Assembly: GCF_037975245.1 (NCBI RefSeq)
Contig: NC_092564.1
Span: 16,942,984 to 17,006,983, forward strand
Direction of reading: 5' to 3'
Length of the DNA stretch: 64,000 nucleotides
Origin: Apostichopus japonicus
Lineage: Eukaryota > Echinodermata > Holothuroidea > Aspidochirotida > Stichopodidae
Part shown: piece by piece, positions 1 through 10,319 of the stretch
Layout of the letters: every line of letters starts with the position of its first letter
How positions within the stretch are numbered: position 1 is the stretch's first letter
Notes under the pieces: generated by a model
What the model saw: the letters and a program-made list of their open reading frames with translations, nothing else
The model's database searches: none
Told to the model about the DNA's origin: nothing
Position numbers and translations under genes: made by a program

Positions 1-2274
1 CCACACTAGTAAGAGACGTTAAACTCGCAAAGAAGCAACGAGATGACATCACAATCCAAATATTGTGATCCAGTAAATGAAGTTTTATCATGCAACAAAG
101 TCGAAATAAGTTAACAAGCACCCGTGTAACGTTAGACACAAAGTATTAATTAAGCCGTGGGATGGGGGTTTGGGGGGGGGAGGGGTTCATCTAACCGTAT
201 GTACTATGTTCTTTTATTTTAATGCTGTAGTAGTATGTACGACGTAAGAAGTATTTCTTAATATGTTGGAATTATTACTACGTTTTCCGCGCGAGGAGCA
301 AATGTAACAAATTGGAAATTTTAAACTTATGGATATAGGCCTACTTATAGAAAGTTGTACGTTTACGCAATCCATCTTTCGAACGCTCTGTTGCAATACT
401 CAATAGGATAGAAAGGCATACCAAGTAGCTACAATTTTTACCAATCTTTAATTTATTAACATATTTTACTCACTCTGATCTATTAATACCGCCACCAATA
501 GACTCTTCCCTTCCCTTCTTTCTGCCTTTCTTCATGTTGTTGTCAATTCCTTTGCGAAATCACTATACAATACAGAACTTTGTGTAGTACATTAAAGATA
601 TTCACGTGTACGTTACTAGTCGGTTTCTGACTATAGTGGCTTTATACTGCGTAAAAGGTGGTAGGCAGCTACTTGATATATTATGTCAAGCACTATTGCA
701 GAGTAATCACTACTTCACATCCGTTTGGAAAGAGAAAAATTCGTATATTGACGGAAATGAATCATGGAAAACCTTTTTTAAAGTGTATATATACGTAAGA
801 AAGGGTATAGCAGGAGTATGTATCCTCATATTGCCAAAGCGAAAGTTCACGATTAATTGTCTGTTGGTGAAAGCTACCGGGAATCTTAGGAACCCTCATA
901 TCTTGCCAAAATATAGAATTCAACTTTATAAGAACTTTTTCATCTACCGTGCTGCAATTTACATTAAATTTGGTAATTTGGAACCTTTCATTTAATTTTT
1001 ACTAATTGTTTCACCTAGTTCTAGTAATGTACATAGTTTTAACGCTTTCTTGATGTGCAATCATTTCAACATCTTATCTATCATGGTTTTCATATTTATT
1101 TATTTTTAGTTTGACATGTGTACTCCTTTTTTATAAATACGCTATATTTATAGTGGTTTCAATAAATGAAATGAAAACAAAACAAACATAGTATAATAGG
1201 ATATGAGTAGTACATTGTGCGTACCACGCGAAAAAAACCCTACCTTTACACCAATCATTCCTCTTTATTCTCTGAAGACTTTACAAATTGTATTTACAAA
1301 AAATGGCAACTATTAAACTTTTATTAGAAAAGAAGATTGTAAATGTGAAATACTTAAGTTTAATCCCCCCCCCCCCCCGGCCGCGGTTGCTAATTTAACC
1401 ACCTATTTCTCTCTAGCCGTATCTCTATATCCCTTTGAATGTTTGTTTCTGTTCTTACATATATAGGGTAAGCTGTAAAAAACCTAGAAATTATTTGCGT
1501 GCTTTTTATGTTGCTATTCTGTAACAATTTGCACAATAGTGTGGATTGCCTTTGATATATTATTCAAAATAGATATTTGGTGACACCAATATTCCTGCTC
1601 AAAATTAGTTATTAGCCGTTCAGCTATATATCCCAACAATGATGTGGGTCCATCTAATGTTACGTATATACTATTTATAAAGATAATCATACTGCAACAA
1701 AAAAAAGGTTAGCTTTAAGCATGAACAAAACATCAAGTCTGCTACAAACATTATAAACATATATGTTTGTATTTAATAGTATTTACATATGATACAAATA
1801 TTATGATACAAATAATATTAGATACAAATATTATTAGATACAAATAATATTTTCACTACGGTGATTATGTGAGTTTAATTGCTTCAAGAAAAACAAAATT
1901 ATTTAGTCGGCTGTTATGCCATGGTAACATCATTCCTTCCCGGCCCTGTTGCCAGATGCTTTCACAAAATATCACCAAATTTGAAAAGAAAATCATGTCT
2001 TCTCCATGCATACAAAGTGCTATGTTTGTCGAGGAATGTGCATGGTTTTGACCTAAAGATGGAGACGCTTCCGGGCATTTTGGGAATGTCCCTTTAAGTG
2101 GCGCCTTAACTGTATCTTGTTGTTTTTCCCTTCTTTATTAGCCTTCTCTGTTTCTCTTGGTGATTACTAGCTTTGATAAACATTCTTGTTTTTTTTTTTT
2201 TCTGTAACTAAACCAGTTACTTATCATTTTGTGACACCAAAATGTCGATTACAATCAACTTGATAACAAAGTTG
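1..2274. other. Intergenic, no gene recognised
   Basis: This is AT-rich DNA with homopolymer runs: a G run near 170-185 and a C run near 1366-1378. Near 1795-1850 there is a short run of units close to 'gatacaaatattat'. The longest open frame (606-995, plus) has no start context, splice signals or family resemblance and looks like chance. At about 1950-1990 lies a fragment reading 'gccagatgctttcacaaaat', which recurs in similar form near 30.43, 52.40 and 52.60 kb, so it is a dispersed low-copy repeat. I see no gene. Confidence 0.6.
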
Positions 2275-2289
2275 ACAATGAGGCTATAC

Positions 2290-2640
2290 TTGCAGAGCAG
2301 AGTACGACAAACTAAATGTGAACTCGACGAGCAATACATATGTGATTCACTAAGCAGAGAAGATTCTCAAACCTGACGTCATAGATGCTAATGAATATTC
2401 ATAACTCAGTAAAGCAATACCAATACAGCCAATCCTCACGTGACAGTATTTCTCAAGAGAACCGTTTTGTACACAGTTTGATATGTCGAGCAATGCCATA
2501 TAGTCTTGGTGAGCAATAGCCCGAGTGACTATACGATAAGCTGAACTGGCCAACAAGTTAAGATCAGTGAGAGTGATGTTGAAGTAAACCAGAATGACTA
2601 CAACCTACTGAATCGCTCATTTACAAAATGAATTTGCATA
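2290..2640 (+). pseudogene. Decayed copy of the YxxLN/ITAM receptor tail
   Basis: On the plus strand this stretch aligns in pieces with the cytoplasmic repeats encoded on the minus strand at 5258-6045. Readable fragments are YDKLN near 2301, DVIDANEYS near 2377-2403, a second YDKLN near 2538, and NQNDYNLLNR near 2597-2627. They appear in the order expected for about one 93-residue unit but are separated by stops and frame changes (for example a stop directly after EYS, where the intact gene has EYSELN). It is therefore a dead partial paralogue in inverted orientation, about 2.6 kb beyond the 3' end of the live gene. No matching transmembrane exon was found to its left. Confidence 0.72.
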
Positions 2641-5203
2641 ATTAAAAAGTACAAAGACACTGACGGCATACTATATCAAGTATCGAGAGATTTGCCAGTA
2701 TATCTTCTTCTGTGTCTTAGCAGACGACATCGATTTTACATACTAATGGTAATTTTAAACCTAATGTACGGTGCCACATTGTGTTCTGAAATGAATTATT
2801 TTCATTGGACGAGAATTTATCATGAAAGTGATGTTTGTGATGTAAAAGTTCAACGGTATTTTACTTATTTTTGTGCGACAATATCGTCCCAGTTACTGAA
2901 ATCATAGTTGAGTATCGCTTTAGCAAACTTTAATGCCAGTACGTTGTTATATATAATCGTATAAGGCAGGTTTAATCAAGTCTCAAAATGTGGCATTTTT
3001 TTTAAATTTATATTTTGTTTTCTTATTTGGTATGGTTGCGTTACTTGGCCTGATTAGTGAGTGTTCGCTGATTTGACATGGGGTACGCTTGCGTTGTCTG
3101 CTTACTTTTGTATGATAGCACGTGATCACGTTTACTTTGTCTAATAAGGTTGTATTCACTGTTTTTCATAAGGTAAGGTATAGCATTCAACTTATTTACA
3201 GACGGAGGGCTCATTATATTTTTGCTTTCTAAAGGTGAACATCACGCCGATGACTCCCGTTGAAGTTCAGTTATCGCCGGGTAATGTATACCCAGCTTTT
3301 TGTTCGCAAAGTCGGGGTTTTCATGTAGTACGACAAAGTACAACGTACATGGTGTTTAGCTGTCCAATAAGACAGTTTTCACTAAATTATTTCATGAGGG
3401 ATAGTAAAGCGTTCCCATATCTGGTCAAGTTCCCTTCACGTTTCTTTAATATACCACGTCACGGAACACACTTGATCTATTGTCTTCCGTATGTTAGGTT
3501 TAGTCTAACTCTGGTATACGCTCGATCGATCATATACGTTATTGTCTAACAGGAAATAACAACACTGCAGTTTGTGCAAATTTACATGTTCAATTCGTTG
3601 AATATCACTGCTGCGTCATGACTTTACTTATTCTTTCAAACAACTTTGTTTTGATTGACCTCGTATACTCTCAGTGGACGCACAAACACAGTGAAGGATC
3701 GTATACGGTAGCTAACGCTGTTGCTCTAGAATAAAGTCAAACGCGTCAAGAACTCCATATATGGCTGACCACAATCATAGTAGAATAAGAGCGATTTATA
3801 GGAGACGCCATAGCATAGAAACCGACTATTCACTGCAGTTAAATACATGCGACAAGTTGATTTTTGTGTTGAAATACAAACTAAAGAAGCAAAAAATATA
3901 TAAATAAAATAGAAAAAAAATAAATTGAAAGAATGTGTATTATACTCAATTCCAGATAACAATTTCTCAAACTAAGACACTTCCGTAGATTAGGTCATCA
4001 AATGAACCATCAAGGGCACCGGCTGTGTTGATGCCAAATATGCTAGAAATTCAAATAATGGTCAGTCATTCTCCAGTTTTAACCACCATTTTACTTTACC
4101 CCCCCCCATCCCCTACACGCGCACTGAGAAATTAAATCATCTATGTTAATACTCCTCATATAATTTGAAATTACTTTGAGGGATCAGAGCCTCTCGTAAT
4201 TTCAGAGAACTAGTCTTTAAAACTTCTAGCAATTTTATTTTTAGGGTGCTAAAATTGGGGCCTAATATAATATACTGGTGAGCTTTCACTTATCGTGGGT
4301 AATGTACGTTGACGTTCGATTCTAAATCTTCCGTTGCCCGAACACATTTTCATATTCCCTGCAAATAGTAGATCGAAACCTTTCAACATTTGAGGTGAAT
4401 CAATTGAATTAAACTAAAGCATATTAACTCCACTGATTGTTATATGATTTGTAATATCAAGTTATATCGAAAACGTACAATTTCCTCACATAAAACTACT
4501 TTTGATATAGGTTTTGATGCGCTGTGTTTCATCACCAACTTTAAAGTACACGGTGAGGTTTGCAAAGAACTTCTCTTGTGAAACACATGTTCTGAACTCA
4601 AACTATGTTGTATCTGATATCTTCCTCTAAATATGCCAGGAAGCTGCCATTTTGTAAATCTGTGACGTCATAGTGCCACTATGATATGATTTTTTTTTAA
4701 CTTTCCCTCAGTTTTACTTTTCATATGTTTATTTTAAGAATGTTATAATATGGTTGCTACTGAAACTATTGCTATGATTAAGTCATGTTAATATATTCAA
4801 TATTGTAGATACAACATTTTCATTTCATTTTTTTGCAAGTTTGACCTTTAGACCTTATTTGATCAAATGACCTTTTTAATTCCACAAATGTAACATTAAC
4901 TCAATAGTACTATATAGGCTACATTATGAAATAGAAAATAAGAAAACTTTTCTGACATCTATTACCGTGTTTTTAATGCATTAAAAAATAGTGCGAAGGC
5001 AAATGGTAATGAATATCATCCATTGAGTGAATGCTGTTTGTATGAAGTTAAAAGAAGATGTGTTGGTCGCGTTATTAGAAATCACAGAAATAAACATTAT
5101 CTACAATTCACTTACATCCATCGGAAAGGGAATAATATGCGCATGTTCATTTTCTCATGGCGTGTTCTGATTGGACGAGGGTTTCAACATATTGTCGTTA
5201 ACT
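2641..5203. other. Intergenic, no gene recognised
   Basis: No coding exon is supported here. The 104-codon frame at 3235-3549 (plus) matches no family I know and lacks splice or promoter context. CRE-like TGACGTCA occurs near 4663. A minus-strand AATAAA (plus TTTATT near 4727) is the nearest plausible poly(A) signal for the receptor gene ending at 5258, but it is about 0.5 kb away and unproven. Confidence 0.5.
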
Positions 5204-5257
5204 TCAATACTCCCACTGATCTTGGCCTTGTGGTCAAGCTTGTCGTACGACGCTAAA

Positions 5258-6045
5258 TTAAGCTGATGTTATTTGCTCATTTAGTTCTGAATATTCATTA
5301 GCATCGATGACGTCATTTTGAGATGCTGGTCTACTTTCTCTGTTGAGTAAGTCATACGAGTTGCTCTTTGGGGTTGCATTCAGTTGGTCGTACCCTGCAC
5401 TAGTAGAGGCATTAACATTAGCTTTACTGGAAGGGTCACCTCTGTTAAGCTGATCGTATCCGACATCTTGGGGTGACGTCACCGCTTCAATACTCCCACT
5501 GAGCTCGGCCTTGTGGTTAAGCTTGTCGTACGATGCTGAAGCTGACGATATTTTCTCATTCAGCTCTGAATATTCATTAGCATCGATGACGTCATTTTGA
5601 GATGCTGGTCTACTTTCTCTGTTGAGTAAGTCATACGAGTTGCTCTTTGGGGTTGCATTCAGTTGGTCGTACCCTGCACTAGTAGAGGCATTAACATTAG
5701 CTTTACTGGAAGGGTCACCTCTGTTAAGCTGATCGTATCCGACATCTTGGGGTGACGTCACCGCTTCAATACTCCCACTGAGCTCGGCCTTGTGGTTAAG
5801 CTTGTCGTACGATGCTGAAGCTGACGATATTTTCTCATTCAGCTCTGAATATTCATTAGCATCGATGACATCATTTTGAGATACTGGTTTACTTTCTCTG
5901 TTGAGTAAGTCATACGTGTTTCTCTTTGCAGTTGCATTCAGTTGGTCATACCCTGCACTAGTAGTGGCATTAACATTAGCTTTACTGGAAGGGTCACCTC
6001 TGTTAAGCTGATCATATCCGACATCTTGGTGTGACGTCACCGCTT
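5258..6045 (-). repeat. Coding tandem repeat, 279-bp unit, about 2.8 copies
   Basis: The anchor 'gcatcgatga' recurs at 5301, 5580 and 5859, exactly 279 bp apart (93 codons). The two 3'-most units look identical by eye, while the third (5859 upward) differs at several sites, for example TAKRNT in place of TPKSNS. Because the unit is a multiple of three, copy-number changes keep the frame. Similarity continues past the stop codon into 5204-5257, so the array once extended further. Confidence 0.9.
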
Positions 6046-8789
6046 CATTCGAGGTCGAATCGGGTTCCAATGTATGGTAAAAGGGAGTTTTATTATTAGA
6101 TACCTCCTCATATCCCTGGCTGCCTCCTATATGTGGTTTTGGCTGATTTTTGTCAACCTCTTCATACTGGCCTGCTGAAGTATTTTTTGTTTCATTTCCG
6201 TTGCTTTTGGACTTAATTCCAGACTGTTTACCAGCATCAGTGTAGTTATTAAATGGCACTTCCGTTTCACCATTGGAATTGGTCTTTCCTTTGCCGGCTT
6301 CCAAATCTGTAAAATATGATATTTAATAAACATATGAAAGCTACAAAATACCCACCCTATATGCATTTGAAAACAGTTTCGCCATTAACGATCGTATCAC
6401 TTATTTATCTAATTTGATGGGAGAGGCATTTTTGCCCACTTACAACGAAGAAAAAGACACTTTCTCCTCATTTCAGTACGATTCAGTTGAACTAATCTAT
6501 AAAGATACGAGTATAGGACATACTGAACTCTGCTGCAGCACTACGTCACTGTACTTATACATTACCAAATATTACTGATAAACTGTGGGTCTTCTATACG
6601 AAGTGAGATTTAATTGACCTCTTATAAGAGCTATTTTAGTTGTGCATGTGTCCGCAGTACTGAGTGTAACTAGATAAATGATACAAGATTTCGGAACTGT
6701 ATTCTGATCACAACAATATGGCGATGCAACAAATAAATAGGTGGCACAATTGTAGAACAATAGACAGCTATACGTGATAATAGTCAACTAACGGTGGTCT
6801 TTAACAAAAGCGAGGGAGGCAAACACTATTTCCACCTTTTCATGTACGACTTGACCACAGGGCAGATGCGTGAAGTGATCGGGAGCATTTTTGGCAACAA
6901 AGCTTAAGTGTCAAGCAAATTTTATATGATGTCATAAATTGTTTTTAATTTCAGTCATATTTTGACCGACAGTTTGTTTAATTCGGTGAACAAGCGCAAA
7001 GAGTATTTTTCTCTTTCACAGTTCAACAGTGGTATTGATAATGATATTGATAATAATATTTACAAATACGTTTTCCTTTTACGATATCATAGTATTTCGA
7101 CACATTGGTAATATATCAACATATTGTCTTGTTTTATTGAAGCATCTTTCCTTTTCCTTTTCTTTTCAGTTTTCCCGCCATTTTTGCTTACTGTTCTTTT
7201 CCAGCCGGGTCTAGCTACCGTATAAACTCTGCAAAGTTCTCCAGCATGTTCACCTAATTCTTCAGTTCAGAGAAAGCAGCTATTTGGTTTTCTATAATTT
7301 TGGCTTTCTAAAACCCGTGCAATTTTTTTGTAACTTTGTAGCATTTGTCTTCGCAATCTACGATTATGTAATAGCCTGTTATCAAAGATGATTATAAATA
7401 GTGAATTCACAACTGTTAATTATTTACACCATAACTGCATCATGTCAAAAAACTATGATACATTTTTAGGAATGCGTACCTTTGACCTTTATTTCTTCGT
7501 TGCCACTCGTAGAGTTTCGATTCCTTCTCTTGCGATATCTGTTAAAAAAACAGAATAATATAAACTTTAGATTTCTAGAAACAAAGAATAAACACATTAA
7601 TTTACACTCAATTTCTTTGACATGAAACGTTGTTTACTTGTAAGTTAGAGTAATTTGTATATGCAGAAACGATGCAGGAAATAATGAACCCATTTCTAGA
7701 CTAGTATGTACTTATTTGGACTGACGTCATCACTCGTTGCTCGGGAGGTTTGTAGGTGAAAGCAAGCCGTTGCGAATTTTATTCCACGATTTGAAGTTAG
7801 AGTTGAATAGATAAGCTTATTATGTATGTCGTTATGGCATAGTGGGGTCAATCAGGTTGAGAAAATCATGGAAAAATGACGCAAAGTGCTGCTTTAAGAG
7901 CAGAGGACGGAATGTGCCATATATTTTGTACACAGTCATCTGCATTCTTGAACTCTAAACCGTAAATTGTCTTATATAATTAATCTCCTTTAATGCCTTA
8001 CACCTACATAAAAAAATTCTCAAGAATCTTGAGTTAAAAATATATTAACTATTATCTTTGTCCTTATACTGTATGCTCCAATGGAAGTTAGGAAGATAGG
8101 TTCAACCGGCGTTGGAAACTATAATGTTACCTTAGTCGTTATAACTATAGGAGATTGACCATAGGCATGATTAAGTCCAGTAATCGAGATAGGAAGAAAA
8201 CTTTTCATAGCGATCCTAAAATTGTGCAACTGATTATATTTGATGACTTCACGGTCACCTAACTATATCAAATTAACGTTAGTCAACGAGGGTCAAAGGT
8301 CGTCTACGTGTTAACAATGAATTGGACGAGCGGGTGAAGGCCATTACATTACAAGCAATGCAATATTAGCATCTGCATGGAGCATAGACTTACCTAGCTG
8401 TAGACTTCATCCAGTAGAAACCAATTAACATTAACAACAAGACGGCTAGAACAATGACTGGTATAGTCACCAGTACAACCAATCTTGATCCACTCTGGCC
8501 ATTACTTGCTACAGGTATGTATTTTGTGGTAACCTTTTCGTTATTCTGTGACGTCATAACTGCGGTGGTGCTAAAATATGTTGTTGGTGCCTCTGTATGC
8601 GTTGTATCTGTGGTCACTGTGGTGGTGCTAAAATATGTTGTTGGTGCTTCTGTATGCATTGTATCTGTGGTCACTGTGGTGGTGTTAAAATATGTTGTTG
8701 GTGCTTCTGCATGCATTGTATCTGTGGTCTTTGGCGAGCCACAGCATGTCGTTGTATTCTTTTTACTATCACCGTGACTGATAGCACTT
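5258..8789 (-). CDS. Single-pass receptor with Thr-rich stalk and multi-ITAM tail (3' exons)
   Basis: Three coding exons are supported, 5' to 3': 8789-8394, 7538-7480 and 6306-5258 (stop at 5258-5260). Acceptors CAG and donors GTAAGT and GTACGC frame them, and the junction phases agree, giving about 501 residues without the N-terminus. Order of parts: a short Cys-containing segment (TTTCCGSPK); three 19-residue mucin-like units of the type TTDTMHTEAPTTYFSTTTV; a roughly 24-residue hydrophobic helix (8400-8480) followed by WMKS; a basic juxtamembrane exon (RYRKRRNR); then a tail of 349 residues. The tail has two YEEV motifs, one YHTL and fourteen YxxLN motifs, most of them in 93-residue repeats. 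Each repeat holds YDQL-x8-YDLL, which fits the ITAM consensus YxxL/I-x(6-8)-YxxL/I. I infer a type I membrane receptor that binds SH2 proteins when phosphorylated. The ligand-binding ectodomain was not found, so its ligand and subfamily are unknown. Confidence 0.78.
8527..8720 (-). repeat. 57-bp coding repeat encoding mucin-like stalk
   Basis: Three in-frame 57-bp units encode 19-residue Thr-rich blocks (TTDTMHTEAPTTYF and variants) directly outside the transmembrane helix. Dense Thr with scattered Pro suggests an O-glycosylated stalk. The units differ at a few positions (HAEAP, HTEAP; YFNTT, YFSTT), so they are older than the near-identical 279-bp tail units. Confidence 0.85.
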
Positions 8790-9091
8790 CTGTTTTGAAA
8801 AGAAACAAGTAAACATTGAATATATTTCAACGAAGCCCATGGCAAATTCACGCATAGTATATATAGGAGCCTACGTATTGGGCTTAATGGCGGGCTTTGA
8901 TATGGCGTGGATTCCGCGAAAGGAGCCTTTGGGAAGGGAGAATGGCTGGCGAGGTTGCTCCCACAATTCACACAGTATAGTGTTATTTTCTCTTTCCCCA
9001 TCCAAAAATATCTCAATAACTCCAATACAGAGGTGGCGGATGAGGATTACATCGGTGGTGGAAGAGGGGTTTGAGGATGGGTGGGGGGGGG

Positions 9092-9341
9092 CAGTGGCGG
9101 AGCGTCCATACAGTCAAATGGACTGCTGGCTCCCTTTTCAGCTTTTTACTACTTTTTACTTATTCGCGATTATTGACTTTTTTTTATTGCGCTCTCATCT
9201 ACCTATTGACATTTGTCACATTTTGTTGGTTTAATTTTCTGACAAAATGGCGATGACACCTATTTATTCTTCGTTTATCTGCAAATTAGCAAGGCCCGGA
9301 AAGGGTCATTTCCTGCGATCTAGGAAGTATCTTTACTCAAA
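9092..9341 (+). mobile_element. hAT-type MITE, 5' part
   Basis: It starts with the terminal sequence CAGTGGCGGAGC and matches the complete element at 23246-23620 for about 250 bp, losing similarity after the 'tttactcaaaaa' segment. The right terminus is missing or too diverged to place, so no target duplication can be assigned. It lies in the intergenic or intronic DNA upstream of the receptor stalk exon. Confidence 0.75.
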
Positions 9342-10061
9342 AAGGGGGAGGGCGCTGGGTGGTAAGGGGTTAGGTACGTGGTAGGGGTTGGGTTCGGGCA
9401 AGGCAGGGCATACTGTCACGAACTTTTAGAGACGGTGAAAGGGGTTACTGTTATGTAATGTTATATAGTTTTAGTATCACGAAAGGAATAACTGAGATTC
9501 ATGTACTCTCTATCATAAAGGGCACTCTTATCTATATGGATAATGGGAAGCCGTCAGACGTTTCCATAACACTTCAGTTTACACTTCTCCCTGCCTCTTG
9601 GGTTTTCGTCGCCCAGCTTGTCACCAGCGGAATGTTTCGTTACTTTTGCCCACATTAGGCTATGTCTGGAACAATGACGCATTAGCCTTGCGTATGTATA
9701 CTCAGAATGCTCTGTCACAGACGCAACTTAAAACTGGTTAAAATGACGATCAGTCTTATAGTCTTCAACCCACCGACACTGCCCGCGGACTGTCCACGAT
9801 TTTCCACGAGTAACGACAGTCGAGTTACCGTCGGGTCGTGATCAAGAAAGACGTGCACGGAGGAGGGCATTACAAAATATTAAGGCGATTGGCAAGAAAT
9901 TACACTTCGGTCGATAAGCATTTCAATAAAGTGCCGGTGAACAGAAATAGAGCCACCCACAGTCCCTTTTCAACCAATACTTTCCTTCCAGGCTGATCAT
10001 GTTTCTACTATTGTCACTGCATCATGGAAGCTGTGCTACTGCTGAATGAGCCCGGGCGGAA

Positions 10062-10225
10062 CTTGCAATATTTGTAAATTGTAAATTGAAATATTATTTG
10101 TAAATATTTGTAATTATTAGTAATTATAAATTATTTGTAATTATTTATTATTTGTAAATATTTGAAATTATTAGTAATTATAAATTATTTGTAATTATTT
10201 ATTATTTGTAAATTGAATTATTACT
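10062..10225. repeat. AT-rich tandem repeat, about 54-bp period
   Basis: Units rich in 'ttatttgtaattattta' repeat with 'attagtaattataaattatt' at 10116 and again at 10170. The array immediately follows the donor of the candidate exon at 10246 (downstream of it on the minus strand). No coding or structural role is evident. Confidence 0.8.
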
Positions 10226-10245
10226 GCACCATGTCGATATCTTAC

Positions 10246-10319
10246 CTGTGCGGCCTGGCCCTTACACTGTGTGCTCCGCTGTAGCCAAGACTTCTCTTCA
10301 GTTCCAAGAAGGCATCCAT
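10246..10319 (-). CDS. Candidate upstream exon of the receptor gene
   Basis: On the minus strand an ATG in a good context (GCCATGG) at 10319 opens 24 codons plus two bases ending CAG, followed by a consensus donor GTAAG. The two trailing bases (AG) match the phase needed by the receptor exon beginning at 8789, where they would complete an Arg codon. The predicted start MDAFLELKRSLG is not a signal peptide, which is odd for a stalked membrane protein. It may be an alternative first exon, an exon of another gene, or a chance match. One phase agreement in three is expected by luck. Confidence 0.35.

Noticed and set aside
606-995. 129-codon plus-strand frame near the left edge
   Set aside because: No family resemblance, no splice or promoter signals and composition typical of surrounding non-coding DNA.
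3235-3549. 104-codon plus-strand frame
   Set aside because: Unrecognised product, no supporting exon borders; judged chance.
8790-9025. Extension of the stalk exon upstream to an ATG at 9025
   Set aside because: A strong acceptor (TTTTCAAAACAG) ends at 8790, and the upstream reading frame resembles translated intron and lacks a signal peptide.
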